A stretch of 64,000 nt of DNA, from assembly GCF_036226605.1 (NCBI RefSeq), contig NZ_CP109000.1, positions 1,980,501-2,044,500 on the forward strand, written 5' to 3'. Position 1 is the stretch's first letter; each line of letters opens with the position of its first letter. The position numbers and the translations under genes are program-made. This document shows, piece by piece, positions 1 to 7,419 of the stretch. Origin of the DNA: Streptomyces sp. NBC_00704 (GTDB lineage: Bacteria > Actinomycetota > Actinomycetes > Streptomycetales > Streptomycetaceae). The notes under the pieces were generated by a model. That model worked only from the letters and a program-made list of their open reading frames with translations. It did not search any database and had not been told where the DNA came from.

Positions 1-1932
1 TCGGGGGACGTGCTGTGTTTCCTGCCCGGTGTCGGGGAGATCGCGCGGGTGGCGGGGCTGCTCGGGGCACTGGACGGGGTGGATGTGCTGCAGGTGCACG
101 GGCGGGCGCCGGCGGCGGTGCAGGACGCGGTGCTGGCGCCGGGGGTGCGGCGGCGGGTGGTGCTCGCGACGTCGGTGGCGGAGTCGTCGTTGACGGTGCC
201 CGGGGTGCGGGTGGTGGTGGACTCGGGTCTGGCGCGGGAGCCGCGGGTGGATCACGCGCGTGGGCTGAGCGCGCTGGCGACGGTGCGGGCCTCGCGGGCC
301 GCGGGGCGGCAGCGGGCGGGGCGGGCCGGGCGTGAGGGGCCGGGGGTGGTGTACCGGTGCTGGGCGGAGGCGGAGGACGTGCGGCTGCCGTTGTTCCCGG
401 CGCCGGAGATCAAGGTGGCCGATCTCGCTTCGTTCGCCCTTCAGGCGGCGTGCTGGGGCGATCCGCGGGCGTCGGGGCTGGCGTTGCTGGACCGGCCGCC
501 GGCGGGGGCGATGGCGGCGGCCCGGGAGCTGCTGACGGCGATCGGCGCGGTGGACGCGGCGGGGGCGGCGACGGAGCGGGGTGTGCGGTTGGCGCGGCTG
601 GGGCTGCATCCGCGGCTGGGGCGGGCGCTGCTGGACGGGGCGGCGTCGGTGGGGGCGGAGCGGGCCGCCGAGGTGGTGGCGTTGTTGAGCGAGGAGGCTC
701 CGCGGGAGTACGGGGACGATCTGGCCGCCGCTCTGCGCGCCGCCCGGCGTGGCGGCGACGCCTATGGCGGGCGGTGGCGGGCCGAGGTGCGGCGGCTGCG
801 GGCCGTCGTCGGCCAGGCCGTCCCCCGGCCGTCCGGGTCCCCCTCCCCCGGCGCGGCCGGGGACGGCGACGGGGACGCGCGTGGGGGCGGTGCCGGGCGC
901 GGGGCCGGGCGCGGGCCCGGGGACGGGGGCGTCGCCAGGGATGGGGCGGGCGAGAGGGGCGAGGAGGGTCTCGTGGGGCTCGTGGTCGCTCTCGCGTTTC
1001 CCGAGCGGCTCGCCAGGGCGGACGGCGGCTCGTATCTCATGGTGTCCGGGACCCGGGCGGAGACCGGTCCGGGCACGGGGTTGCGGGGGGCGTCCTGGCT
1101 GGCGGTGGCGGTCGCCGACCGGCCTGTCGGCCAGGTGCACGCGCGGGTGCGGCTCGCGGGGGTGGTGGACGAGGGGGTGGCCCGTCGTGCGGCCGGTGCG
1201 CTGCTGCGGGAGCGGGACGAGGTGCACTGGGCGGACGGCGACGTGGTGGCGCGGCGGGTCGAGCGGCTGGGTGCGGTGGAGCTGGCGGTGCGTCCGCTGC
1301 GGGACGCCGACGCGTCGCTGGTGCGCGGTGCGCTGGTGGAGGGGCTGCGGCAGGAGGGTCTGCGGCTGCTGCGGTGGTCCCCGGCGGCGGACGCCTTGCG
1401 GCAGCGGCTGGCGTTCGTGCGGGCGCACAAGGGGGATCCGTGGCCGGACGTGAGCGACGAGTCGCTGCACGCGCGCGTGGACGAATGGCTGGAGCCGGAG
1501 CTGGGCCGGGCCCGGCGGCGGGCCGATCTGGGGCGGATCGACACCGGGCAGGCGCTGGGACGGCTGCTGCCGTGGGCGTCCGGCGAGGCGGGCCGGCTGG
1601 ACGAGCTGGCGCCGGAGCGGATCACCGTTCCGAGCGGGTCCGCAATCCGGATCGACTACGCCGATCCGCAGCGGCCGGTGCTGGCGGTGAAGCTTCAGGA
1701 GATGTTCGGGATGCAGGAGTCGCCGCGGGTGGCGGGGGTGCCGCTGGTGGTGCATCTGCTGTCCCCGGCGGGGCGTCCCGCGGCCGTCACGTCCGATCTC
1801 GCGTCGTTCTGGCGGGACGGCTACCGGGCGGTGCGGGCGGAGCTGCGGGGCCGCTATCCGAAGCATCCGTGGCCGGAGGACCCGGCGGGCGCCCAGGCGA
1901 CGCGCCACACCAACGCGCGGCTCAGGCGGTGA
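1..1932 (+). CDS. hrpB: ATP-dependent helicase HrpB, C-terminal part (5' end outside window)
   Basis: The frame is open from the first base, so the gene begins upstream and only the last 643 residues are seen. Visible motifs are those of the second RecA-like domain of a DEAH-box helicase: GDVLCFLPG near the start, LATSVAESSLTVPGV (motif V) and QRAGRAGR (motif VI, arginine fingers). The long C-terminal part, including the PERITVPSGS and KLQEMFGM segments, is the HrpB-specific C domain. HrpB is a cytosolic RNA/nucleic-acid helicase of poorly defined role. An Arg/Gly/Asp-rich low-complexity insert occupies visible residues about 278-320, probably a disordered linker. The 3' end overlaps the convergent DUF3068 gene by 11 bases. 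Confidence 0.93.
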   Translation, partial: SGDVLCFLPGVGEIARVAGLLGALDGVDVLQVHGRAPAAVQDAVLAPGVRRRVVLATSVAESSLTVPGVRVVVDSGLAREPRVDHARGLSALATVRASRAAGRQRAGRAGREGPGVVYRCWAEAEDVRLPLFPAPEIKVADLASFALQAACWGDPRASGLALLDRPPAGAMAAARELLTAIGAVDAAGAATERGVRLARLGLHPRLGRALLDGAASVGAERAAEVVALLSEEAPREYGDDLAAALRAARRGGDAYGGRWRAEVRRLRAVVGQAVPRPSGSPSPGAAGDGDGDARGGGAGRGAGRGPGDGGVARDGAGERGEEGLVGLVVALAFPERLARADGGSYLMVSGTRAETGPGTGLRGASWLAVAVADRPVGQVHARVRLAGVVDEGVARRAAGALLRERDEVHWADGDVVARRVERLGAVELAVRPLRDADASLVRGALVEGLRQEGLRLLRWSPAADALRQRLAFVRAHKGDPWPDVSDESLHARVDEWLEPELGRARRRADLGRIDTGQALGRLLPWASGEAGRLDELAPERITVPSGSAIRIDYADPQRPVLAVKLQEMFGMQESPRVAGVPLVVHLLSPAGRPAAVTSDLASFWRDGYRAVRAELRGRYPKHPWPEDPAGAQATRHTNARLRR

Positions 1933-2923
1933 CGGACCGCGGCGCGGCGGGTTCGGCCGGTTCGGCGGGGTCCGGGCGGCGCGGACGGCGGGAGCGGGCC
2001 TCCAGGAGGAGGGAGAGGGACGTCAGCGCGCCGCCGAGCAGCAGGAAGCCCCAGGGCAGGTAGGACGTCAGGAGGAGGACGAGGGTGCGGTTGGAGCCGA
2101 CCACGGCCACCGTGTGCTCGATGTAGTCCTCGCGCATCTTGACGTGTCCGGCGAACGCGGTGACCTTGGCGCGGCCGCCGAGGAGGGTGCCGCCGCGCAG
2201 TTCCTCCCGGTGGATCTCCTCGCCGTTGAGGGGCGCTCCGGTGACGGGCTCGACCCAGAATCTGCGGACGGTGGTGTACCAGCGGGTGGTGCCGGTCCTG
2301 GCGATCGTCTCGGGGGTGATGCCCTGGACGGGCATCGTCCTGGGCATGGGGACCCGGGTCCAGGGGACGGTCTGCTCGAAGTAGTAGACCTTCAGGCCGC
2401 GGAAGTCGCGGGTGCCCCGGTAGTGGATGGGGGCGGTGGTGCGGGTCTGGGCGTCGAAGTACTGGTAGTCCCGCTTCTGGGTGAGGAAGGGCCATTTGAA
2501 CTCGATGCCCGTGCGGCGGACGGGGTCGCCGTCGACCATCTCGCCGGTGGCGTGGACGGGCTCCTGTGTGTGGGCGTCGAAGATGTAGCGCTCGGGGACC
2601 TTGGAGACCATCTTGCCGTCGGGTCCCTGGACGTAGGACAGGCCGTCCCAGACGACGACGTCACGGCCCGCGGTCTTCTCGATCTTCTCGGAGGCCCGCA
2701 CATCGCCCTTCAGGGTCTGCACGATGGTGACTTCGGGGACCGTGCGGGCGGTCATGGTGCCGTAGTCGAGGAGGGTGGCGTTCTTCGCCTCCAGGACCAT
2801 CGTCTGGTACTCGCCGGCCGGGATCTTCGCCAGGCGCGGATAGGCGTACCAGCGCAGCAGTGGGGCGAGCGCCGCGAAGAACACGGCGAGGGCGAGCAGG
2901 ACCAGGGCGGCGGTGCGGCGCAT
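1922..2923 (-). CDS. DUF3068 (PorA-family-like) membrane-anchored protein
   Basis: A 333-residue protein with an N-terminal hydrophobic segment (about residues 5-25), a large extracytoplasmic region and a second hydrophobic segment near residues 285-307 followed by a basic, Pro-rich cytoplasmic tail. Order and composition match the actinobacterial DUF3068 family, whose function is not established; some members are annotated as porin PorA family. ATG at 2923 has a GGAGG site a few bases upstream. The gene ends inside hrpB on the opposite strand and probably shares a transcript with the small membrane peptide just upstream of it. Confidence 0.85.
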   Translation of the reverse strand: MRRTAALVLLALAVFFAALAPLLRWYAYPRLAKIPAGEYQTMVLEAKNATLLDYGTMTARTVPEVTIVQTLKGDVRASEKIEKTAGRDVVVWDGLSYVQGPDGKMVSKVPERYIFDAHTQEPVHATGEMVDGDPVRRTGIEFKWPFLTQKRDYQYFDAQTRTTAPIHYRGTRDFRGLKVYYFEQTVPWTRVPMPRTMPVQGITPETIARTGTTRWYTTVRRFWVEPVTGAPLNGEEIHREELRGGTLLGGRAKVTAFAGHVKMREDYIEHTVAVVGSNRTLVLLLTSYLPWGFLLLGGALTSLSLLLEARSRRPRRPDPAEPAEPAAPRSVTA

Positions 2924-2962
2924 CTCGGCCTCCTTCGCGGGCGGGGCGGCGGGCGGGGGCGG

Positions 2963-3097
2963 TCAGGGGTGGGCGGGGACCGTCGTCAGGAGGGGTTTCG
3001 GGGAGGTCGTGCCGGTCGGCGTGCCCAGGGCGGTGAGCGCGAGGACGAGGGCCACGGCGACGGCGAGACCGGTCGCGGCGGCGATGAGGGCGCGCAT
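2963..3097 (-). CDS. small single-pass membrane peptide (SPW_0924-like)
   Basis: A 44-residue product starting MRALIAAATGLAVA and ending TTVPAHP. A hydrophobic stretch (residues 3-24) is followed by a short Thr/Pro-rich tail. I chose ATG at 3097 over the longer frame start at 3160 because GGGAGG lies four bases upstream. Very short proteins of this form, with a conserved SPKPLLTTVP tail, are recalled from many streptomycetes as the SPW_0924 family; function unknown. It lies 39 bases upstream of the DUF3068 gene on the same strand, so the two are probably co-transcribed. Confidence 0.65.
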   Translation of the reverse strand: MRALIAAATGLAVAVALVLALTALGTPTGTTSPKPLLTTVPAHP

Positions 3098-3162
3098 CGG
3101 GCCTCCCTGCGCAACGGGCACGGGATCGGCTGCCGGAACCGGCCGGGGCGCCGACAACACAC

Positions 3163-3177
3163 CTGACAGGTCGTCAG
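3163..3177. promoter_or_regulatory. CTGAC-N5-GTCAG inverted repeat upstream of the small membrane peptide
   Basis: A perfect 5-bp inverted repeat with 5-base spacing, about 65 bases upstream of the start at 3097. The size and position suit a repressor operator or promoter-overlapping site. No regulator can be assigned, and such short arms can arise by chance. Confidence 0.3.
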
Positions 3178-3313
3178 ATGCGGCACCGTAGCAACGGGCG
3201 CCCGAGATGAGAACACGTCGCGCACGACCCGCTCCACATGCATGACGACCTCACCTACGCGTCGTGCCCGTTGTGGCCGTTGTGCCGGTCGTATGCCGTC
3301 GCGGTTGTCATGC

Positions 3314-3337
3314 ATGACGTACATGACGTGCATGACG
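3314..3337. repeat. three tandem ATGACG units, 9-base period
   Basis: ATGACG begins at 3314, 3323 and 3332, each copy within a CATGACG context. A further TGCATGACG lies near 3239. Regular 9-base spacing in a non-coding region could be a multi-site operator, but no known regulator motif is recognised. Confidence 0.5.
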
Positions 3338-3359
3338 GCGTCACGTCTGCGGCGAACGC

Positions 3360-3398
3360 GGCGACGGCGCCCTCGCGTTTCGCGGGGGCGCCGTCGCC
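3360..3398. terminator. 13-bp perfect-stem hairpin, terminator of the transglycosylase gene
   Basis: GGCGACGGCGCCC (3360-3372) pairs perfectly with GGGCGCCGTCGCC (3386-3398) across a 13-base loop. It starts 25 bases past the stop codon of the minus-strand gene ending at 3423. There is no T-run, which is common for streptomycete terminators. Confidence 0.75.
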
Positions 3399-3422
3399 GG
3401 GGTGCGGGAGGGTCGCGCGTGG

Positions 3423-5198
3423 TTATGAGCCGGCGGCCGTGGAGGGCGACTCGGCGGGCGTCGACGGCGACGCGGTGGGCGTGGACGGCGTCTCGCCGGG
3501 ATCGGGGCTCGGCGACGTGGTCGCGGCGGCCGTGACGGTCAGTTCGACGGTCAGGGTCGCGCCGCCCTCGGTGGTGATGCGCAGCAGGTACGTTCCGGCG
3601 CTGTCGTCGGCGTACAGCTTGGGCAGTTGGAGCAGGCCCTTCGCGTCCGTCGTGACCTGCCAGGTGCGCACGGGGTTACCGGCGGCGTCCTTGAAGTAGG
3701 GGCCCTTGTCGTTCGCGCTCGGGTCGTCGGCCGACTTGACCAGGGTCGCCGTGGCCGCGACCTTGTCCGCGACGGCGCCCTTGTAGGTGGCCTTGACCTC
3801 GACCTGGTCGGCGAACTCGCCGCCGGCGACGCAGGTGAGCGCGGTGGTGCCGGTGCGGGCGAGGGCGTCGGCGGCGCGCGCGGTGACGGTGGCCCGGTAG
3901 TCGAGCGCGGAGAGCGGGCGCCCGGCGAGGGTGGCGCGGACGGTGAAGGCGCCGGTCTTCTCACCCGCCGTGAGCGCGGGCGCGAGGGCGACGCCCTTGC
4001 CGTCGGTGGCGACAACGGCGACGTTCTCGCCGCCCGCGAAGACGGCGTCGGTGTCGCCGACGATGGTGAAGCGGACCCTGACCTTGGCGACGCCCTTGCC
4101 GGCCGCGGTCTCCGCCCGGGCGCTGATCCGCTCGGTGTAGGCGTGGCCCGCCATGGCGGTGAGGCTCGCCGTGCCCGCGTGCTCCAGGTGGTCCACGGTG
4201 TCGGTCGGCGTGGGCGCCGGCGGCTTGGGCTTGCCGGGCGTGGGCGCCGGCGGCTTGGGCGGGGTCGCCGGTTTGCCGGGGGTCGCCGGTTTGCCGGGCG
4301 TCGTCGGGCTGCCCGGCGTGGCGGACGGCGGGATGGGCGTGCTCGGGTAGTCGTCGCTGCGGTTGGCGGGCACGCTGCCGGTGCCGTTGGGGATCTCGTG
4401 CGTGCCCTTGCGGTAGTACTCCAGCCACGACAGGACGGTGTTGAGGTAGTCCGTCGAGTTGTTGTAGCTGAGGATCGCGCTGCGCATGCCGGCCGTGGTG
4501 GCCATGTCCCAGTTGTAGCGGCACAGGTAGTGGCCGGCGGCGAGGGCGGCGTCGTAGACGTTGTTGGGGTCCTTCTTGCCGTCGCCGTTGCCGTCGCGGC
4601 CCGCCCACGCCCAGGTGGAGGGGATGAACTGCATGGGGCCCACGGCGCGGTCGTGGACGCGGTCGCCGTCGTAGGAACCGTTGTCGGTGTCCGTGATGTC
4701 GGCGAAGCCCACGCCGTTGAGGACCGGTCCGAGGATCTGGGTGACGGTCGTGCCGTCGGCGGTGACGTTGCCGCCTCCGGCCTGACCCGACTCGACCTTG
4801 CCGATGGCGGCGAGGAGTTGCCAGGGCATGTTGCAGCCCGGCTTGGCCTGCGCGAGCGCCGCCTCCGCCTTCTTGTAGGCGTCCAGGACGGTCGCGGGGA
4901 TTCCGGCCTCGGCGGTGCCCGCGGCGGCCGGGGCGGTGGTCGCGCCGCTGGTCGGGGCGGGGGCGGGGCTCTTCAGCGGCGGCAGGTCCGTGTAGTACGG
5001 CGAGTTACCGGTGGCGCTGTCGGCGGTGCCCGTGCCCGTGCCGGCGTCGGCGGAAGGGGTGTCGGCGGCGGTCTGTCTGCCCTGGCCGTCGGCCGTGACG
5101 TCGGGTGCCTGGGAGGCGGCCAGAGCCGCGACGGCCAGTGCGGCCACGGTCGTGTTGACCGCTCCCTTGCGCAGTCTCGTGCCGAAATGCGCCGACAT
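3423..5198 (-). CDS. secreted lytic transglycosylase (SLT) with Pro-rich linker and Ig-like domains
   Basis: A 591-residue exported protein. ATG at 5198 was chosen because a GGGAGGG site precedes it by 9 bases and it begins a basic plus hydrophobic signal (residues 1-30); an upstream in-frame start at 5432 gives only low-complexity sequence. The SLT domain spans about residues 100-250, with catalytic Glu136 in GKVESGQ and GPMQFIPSTW at 187-196. A Pro/Lys/Thr-rich linker (about 265-320) is followed by two beta-rich, probably Ig-like, domains and a Ser/Thr/Pro tail. It should cleave peptidoglycan glycan strands outside the membrane; the C-terminal part may bind wall polymer. A terminator hairpin follows. 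Confidence 0.85.
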   Translation of the reverse strand: MSAHFGTRLRKGAVNTTVAALAVAALAASQAPDVTADGQGRQTAADTPSADAGTGTGTADSATGNSPYYTDLPPLKSPAPAPTSGATTAPAAAGTAEAGIPATVLDAYKKAEAALAQAKPGCNMPWQLLAAIGKVESGQAGGGNVTADGTTVTQILGPVLNGVGFADITDTDNGSYDGDRVHDRAVGPMQFIPSTWAWAGRDGNGDGKKDPNNVYDAALAAGHYLCRYNWDMATTAGMRSAILSYNNSTDYLNTVLSWLEYYRKGTHEIPNGTGSVPANRSDDYPSTPIPPSATPGSPTTPGKPATPGKPATPPKPPAPTPGKPKPPAPTPTDTVDHLEHAGTASLTAMAGHAYTERISARAETAAGKGVAKVRVRFTIVGDTDAVFAGGENVAVVATDGKGVALAPALTAGEKTGAFTVRATLAGRPLSALDYRATVTARAADALARTGTTALTCVAGGEFADQVEVKATYKGAVADKVAATATLVKSADDPSANDKGPYFKDAAGNPVRTWQVTTDAKGLLQLPKLYADDSAGTYLLRITTEGGATLTVELTVTAAATTSPSPDPGETPSTPTASPSTPAESPSTAAGS

Positions 5199-5731
5199 GA
5201 AGTGAAACCCTCCCGTGGACGTCGAACGCCCGTCTTCGCCTGCACTGCCGTGCCGTTGCCGTCGCCGGGTCACCCGGTCCGTCCGGAGCCCGGCCGCTCT
5301 CTCGCCCTGCTTCTCGTCCTGCTCGTGCTGTTGTTGTGCTGTGGTGCCGGTGGTCGGTAATGCTCGTGGTCTGTGGTGCCGGTGGTCCGTGGTGCCGGTG
5401 GTGCTGTGTTCTCGCGGTTGTGCTGCTGTCATGCCTGTGGCCGTCGTGCCTGTGGCCGTCGTCGGTCACCGTTGCCACTGGTGGGACGGTCCACCCGCCA
5501 CGAGGGTTGCACTCGCAAGGGGTTTGCCCTGATTTCGCTTCCTTGTCCGACCCGTTCGGGGCGCGGCGACCCAGGCGACCCTACGACAACTTCTTTTGGA
5601 CCGGCACCCGTTCGAGCGTCGTTTTCACCGGCTGCTCACGTGCCGTCGGCCCCGAACCGCGCCCCGCATACTGGACGTCGTCCGAACTCCGGGCCCCTCG
5701 GGCCCTTCAACGTCCGCCTCGGGGAGCACCG
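5199..5731. other. 533-base divergent intergenic region with GGTGCCGGTGGT-type low-complexity repeats
   Basis: The gap separates the minus-strand transglycosylase gene from the plus-strand DUF4184 gene. Between about 5335 and 5480 it has imperfect repeats of GTGGTGCCGGTGGTC and GCCTGTGGCCGTCGT type. Open frames crossing it give biased, repetitive translations and are rejected as genes. Both flanking promoters must lie here; no clear -35/-10 pair was identified. Confidence 0.5.
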
Positions 5732-6760
5732 TTGCCGTTCACGCTGAGTCATGCCGCGGCGGTGCTGCCCGCCGTACGCGCCGACGGGTCCGGCCGCGGA
5801 CGGCTGGCGCCGGCCGTCCTGGTGGCGGGGTCGTTCGCTCCGGACATGACCTACTACGCGGCGAGCGTCCGGCCGGAAGCGATGGAGTTCGGGGACGTCA
5901 CGCACTCCTTCGCCGGGGTGTTCACGGTCGACGTGGTGATCGCCTGGGCGCTGGTGGGGGTCTGGGCGCTGGTGCGCGAGCCCTTGGTGGCGCTGCTGCC
6001 GCGCGGCCGGCAGGGCCGGGTGGCGGCCCTGACCCGCTGCGGTTCGCCCCGCGCGCGGGTGCGGCCCCCGCTCCTGCTCAGGTGGTACGTCAGCGCGGCT
6101 CTGGGCGCGCTGACGCATGTGGTGTGGGACGCGTTCACGCACCTCGACCGCTGGGGCATGCGCCTGTTTCCCGTCCTCGGCGAGCGGATCGCCGGTTCGC
6201 CGCTGTACTGGTACCTGCAGTACGGGGGGTCGGCCGTGGCCGCGGTCGTGATCGCCGGGTTCGTCACGTACGCGTTGCGGCGGGTGCCCGGCGCAACGCG
6301 ACCGGCGGGGGTCGCGTTGCTCTCGGCGCGGGACCGCTGGTGGGCGGGCGCCCTGATCGCCGGGTGCGCGCTGGTCGCCGCGGTGCGGCGGGCGACACGG
6401 TGGTGGCAGTACTGGGGCGCGCGCGACGCCAAGCCGTGGGAGCTGGTGCCGACCCTGTGCTTCGGTGCGGGCGCGGGGCTGGCGCTGGGCGTGCTGCTGT
6501 ACGCCGTCTGCGTGCGGCTGTGGCGTCGGCCGGCCGTTGTGGACGGGACCGCCGGACGCCGGGGCAGGACCGGGGGCGCGGAAGCGGACAGGACGACGGG
6601 CGTGGGCACGGGTACGGGTACGGGTACGGGCACGGGTACGGGTACGGATACGGGCACCGGTGCGGGTGCGGGTGCAAATGGGACGGTGGGTTCTGGGACG
6701 GGTGCCGGGGCCGGGGCGGGTGCGGTCAGGGTGCGGCGGGGCGGTCCGGGCGGCGTCTGA
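5732..6760 (+). CDS. DUF4184 family multi-pass membrane protein
   Basis: A 342-residue protein beginning LPFTLSHAAAVLP. TTG at 5732 was chosen because a GGGGAG site lies five bases upstream and the family characteristically begins with this segment. Conserved polar motifs are SHAAAVLP, FAPDMTYY and the HVVWDAFTH cluster, set between about six hydrophobic helices; DUF4184 proteins are sometimes called metal-dependent hydrolases, but no reaction is proven. The last about 50 residues are low-complexity Gly-Thr/Ala repeats encoded by ACGGGT-like hexamers, which look like a late expansion outside the conserved domain. Confidence 0.85.
   Translation: MPFTLSHAAAVLPAVRADGSGRGRLAPAVLVAGSFAPDMTYYAASVRPEAMEFGDVTHSFAGVFTVDVVIAWALVGVWALVREPLVALLPRGRQGRVAALTRCGSPRARVRPPLLLRWYVSAALGALTHVVWDAFTHLDRWGMRLFPVLGERIAGSPLYWYLQYGGSAVAAVVIAGFVTYALRRVPGATRPAGVALLSARDRWWAGALIAGCALVAAVRRATRWWQYWGARDAKPWELVPTLCFGAGAGLALGVLLYAVCVRLWRRPAVVDGTAGRRGRTGGAEADRTTGVGTGTGTGTGTGTGTDTGTGAGAGANGTVGSGTGAGAGAGAVRVRRGGPGGV
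6602..6675 (+). repeat. ACGGGT/ACGGGC hexamer tandem repeats inside the DUF4184 gene
   Basis: About ten imperfect hexamers of ACGGGT or ACGGGC encode a Gly-Thr run followed by Gly-Ala. A hexamer period keeps the frame, so copy number can vary without disrupting the gene. Confidence 0.7.
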
Positions 6761-7196
6761 CGGGCGGCGCGGTCGCGACGAAGACGGCGACGGTGCGGTT
6801 CCTGCGGGGCCCGAGAAGCCTGAGAGTCCTGAGGAACCCGAGGAGCCGTTCGAGGACGCCGAGGGCGAGTGTCGGCAGGGCGCGCACCGCCTCGCTCCAC
6901 ACACGCCTGGCGCCGCCTTGCGGCAGCACCCGCAGGAGGAGCGGGAGCAGTCGTGCGGGCACGAGGCGGGCCGGTTCCGGACGGCGCGGGTTCCCGGCGG
7001 CCGCGCGCAGGGCCCGCAAGGCCGAGCGCACCACGGTGGCAGGGGTTCTCGGGATCCGAGGGGTCGCGGCGCGGGGCGCGAGAGCGGGGCGTGGACGTCT
7101 CCAGGGGGCCGTGCCGGGTTCGGCCCGGGTGCCGGCGGCGGCCGTGGCGTGAACGCGTGCGTGGGCCTTGCGGCGGTGAAGCATGCGTATACCCAT
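6726..7196 (-). CDS. hypothetical basic protein, 156 aa (doubtful)
   Basis: Starting at ATG 7196 this frame begins MGIRMLHRRKAHARVH and is rich in Arg/Pro/Ala with a mildly hydrophobic second half (LLPLLLRVLP). I recall similar MGxRMLHRRxAHAR starts in other streptomycetes, which favours a real gene. The upstream Shine-Dalgarno is only an AGGA, and the stop lies inside the convergent DUF4184 gene (35-base overlap). No domain is recognised. It may instead be a chance open frame in high-GC DNA. Confidence 0.4.
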   Translation of the reverse strand: MGIRMLHRRKAHARVHATAAAGTRAEPGTAPWRRPRPALAPRAATPRIPRTPATVVRSALRALRAAAGNPRRPEPARLVPARLLPLLLRVLPQGGARRVWSEAVRALPTLALGVLERLLGFLRTLRLLGPRRNRTVAVFVATAPPVRRRPDRPAAP

Positions 7197-7322
7197 GGCC
7201 GCATCCTGGCGGTCGGCGACGGCCGGGGGCCTGTTCTCGGCGGCCACGCGGGTGAGGGCCCTTCGGGGGATGACCGGCGGTGACGACATGCGCCGAGCGG
7301 TGCGGCGGGCTCGACGCGGGCG

Positions 7323-7362
7323 GGCAGGAGGGACCGGTCCGTCCGGACGGGCCCCTCCTGCC
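7323..7362. terminator. hairpin downstream of polA
   Basis: GGCAGGAGGG (7323-7332) pairs with CCCTCCTGCC (7353-7362), and the loop itself contains the self-complementary CCGTCCGGACGG. It is 58 bases past the polA stop, suiting a terminator for polA. Confidence 0.7.
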
Positions 7363-7419
7363 TCCGCCTCTCTGCCGCTCTGCCTCTGTGCCTGGCGGCT
7401 TCCGCGGCCGTCGCCGGTT

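Larger units (their letters stand above)
3098..3422. other. intergenic region with CATGACG repeats
   Basis: This 325-base gap lies upstream of the small membrane-peptide gene and downstream of the secreted transglycosylase gene. It holds the CTGAC/GTCAG inverted repeat, an isolated TGCATGACG near 3239, three ATGACG units at a 9-base period (3314-3337), and a strong hairpin at 3360-3398. No coding frame in it looks convincing. Confidence 0.6.

Noticed and set aside
762..1625. 287-residue frame antisense to hrpB
   Set aside because: Ser/Arg/Pro/Thr-rich translation with no domain, opposite to clear HrpB coding sequence.
6602..6675. Telomere-like repeats
   Set aside because: The ACGGGT hexamers are imperfect, internal to a gene and keep its frame; Streptomyces telomeres are palindromic, not hexamer arrays.
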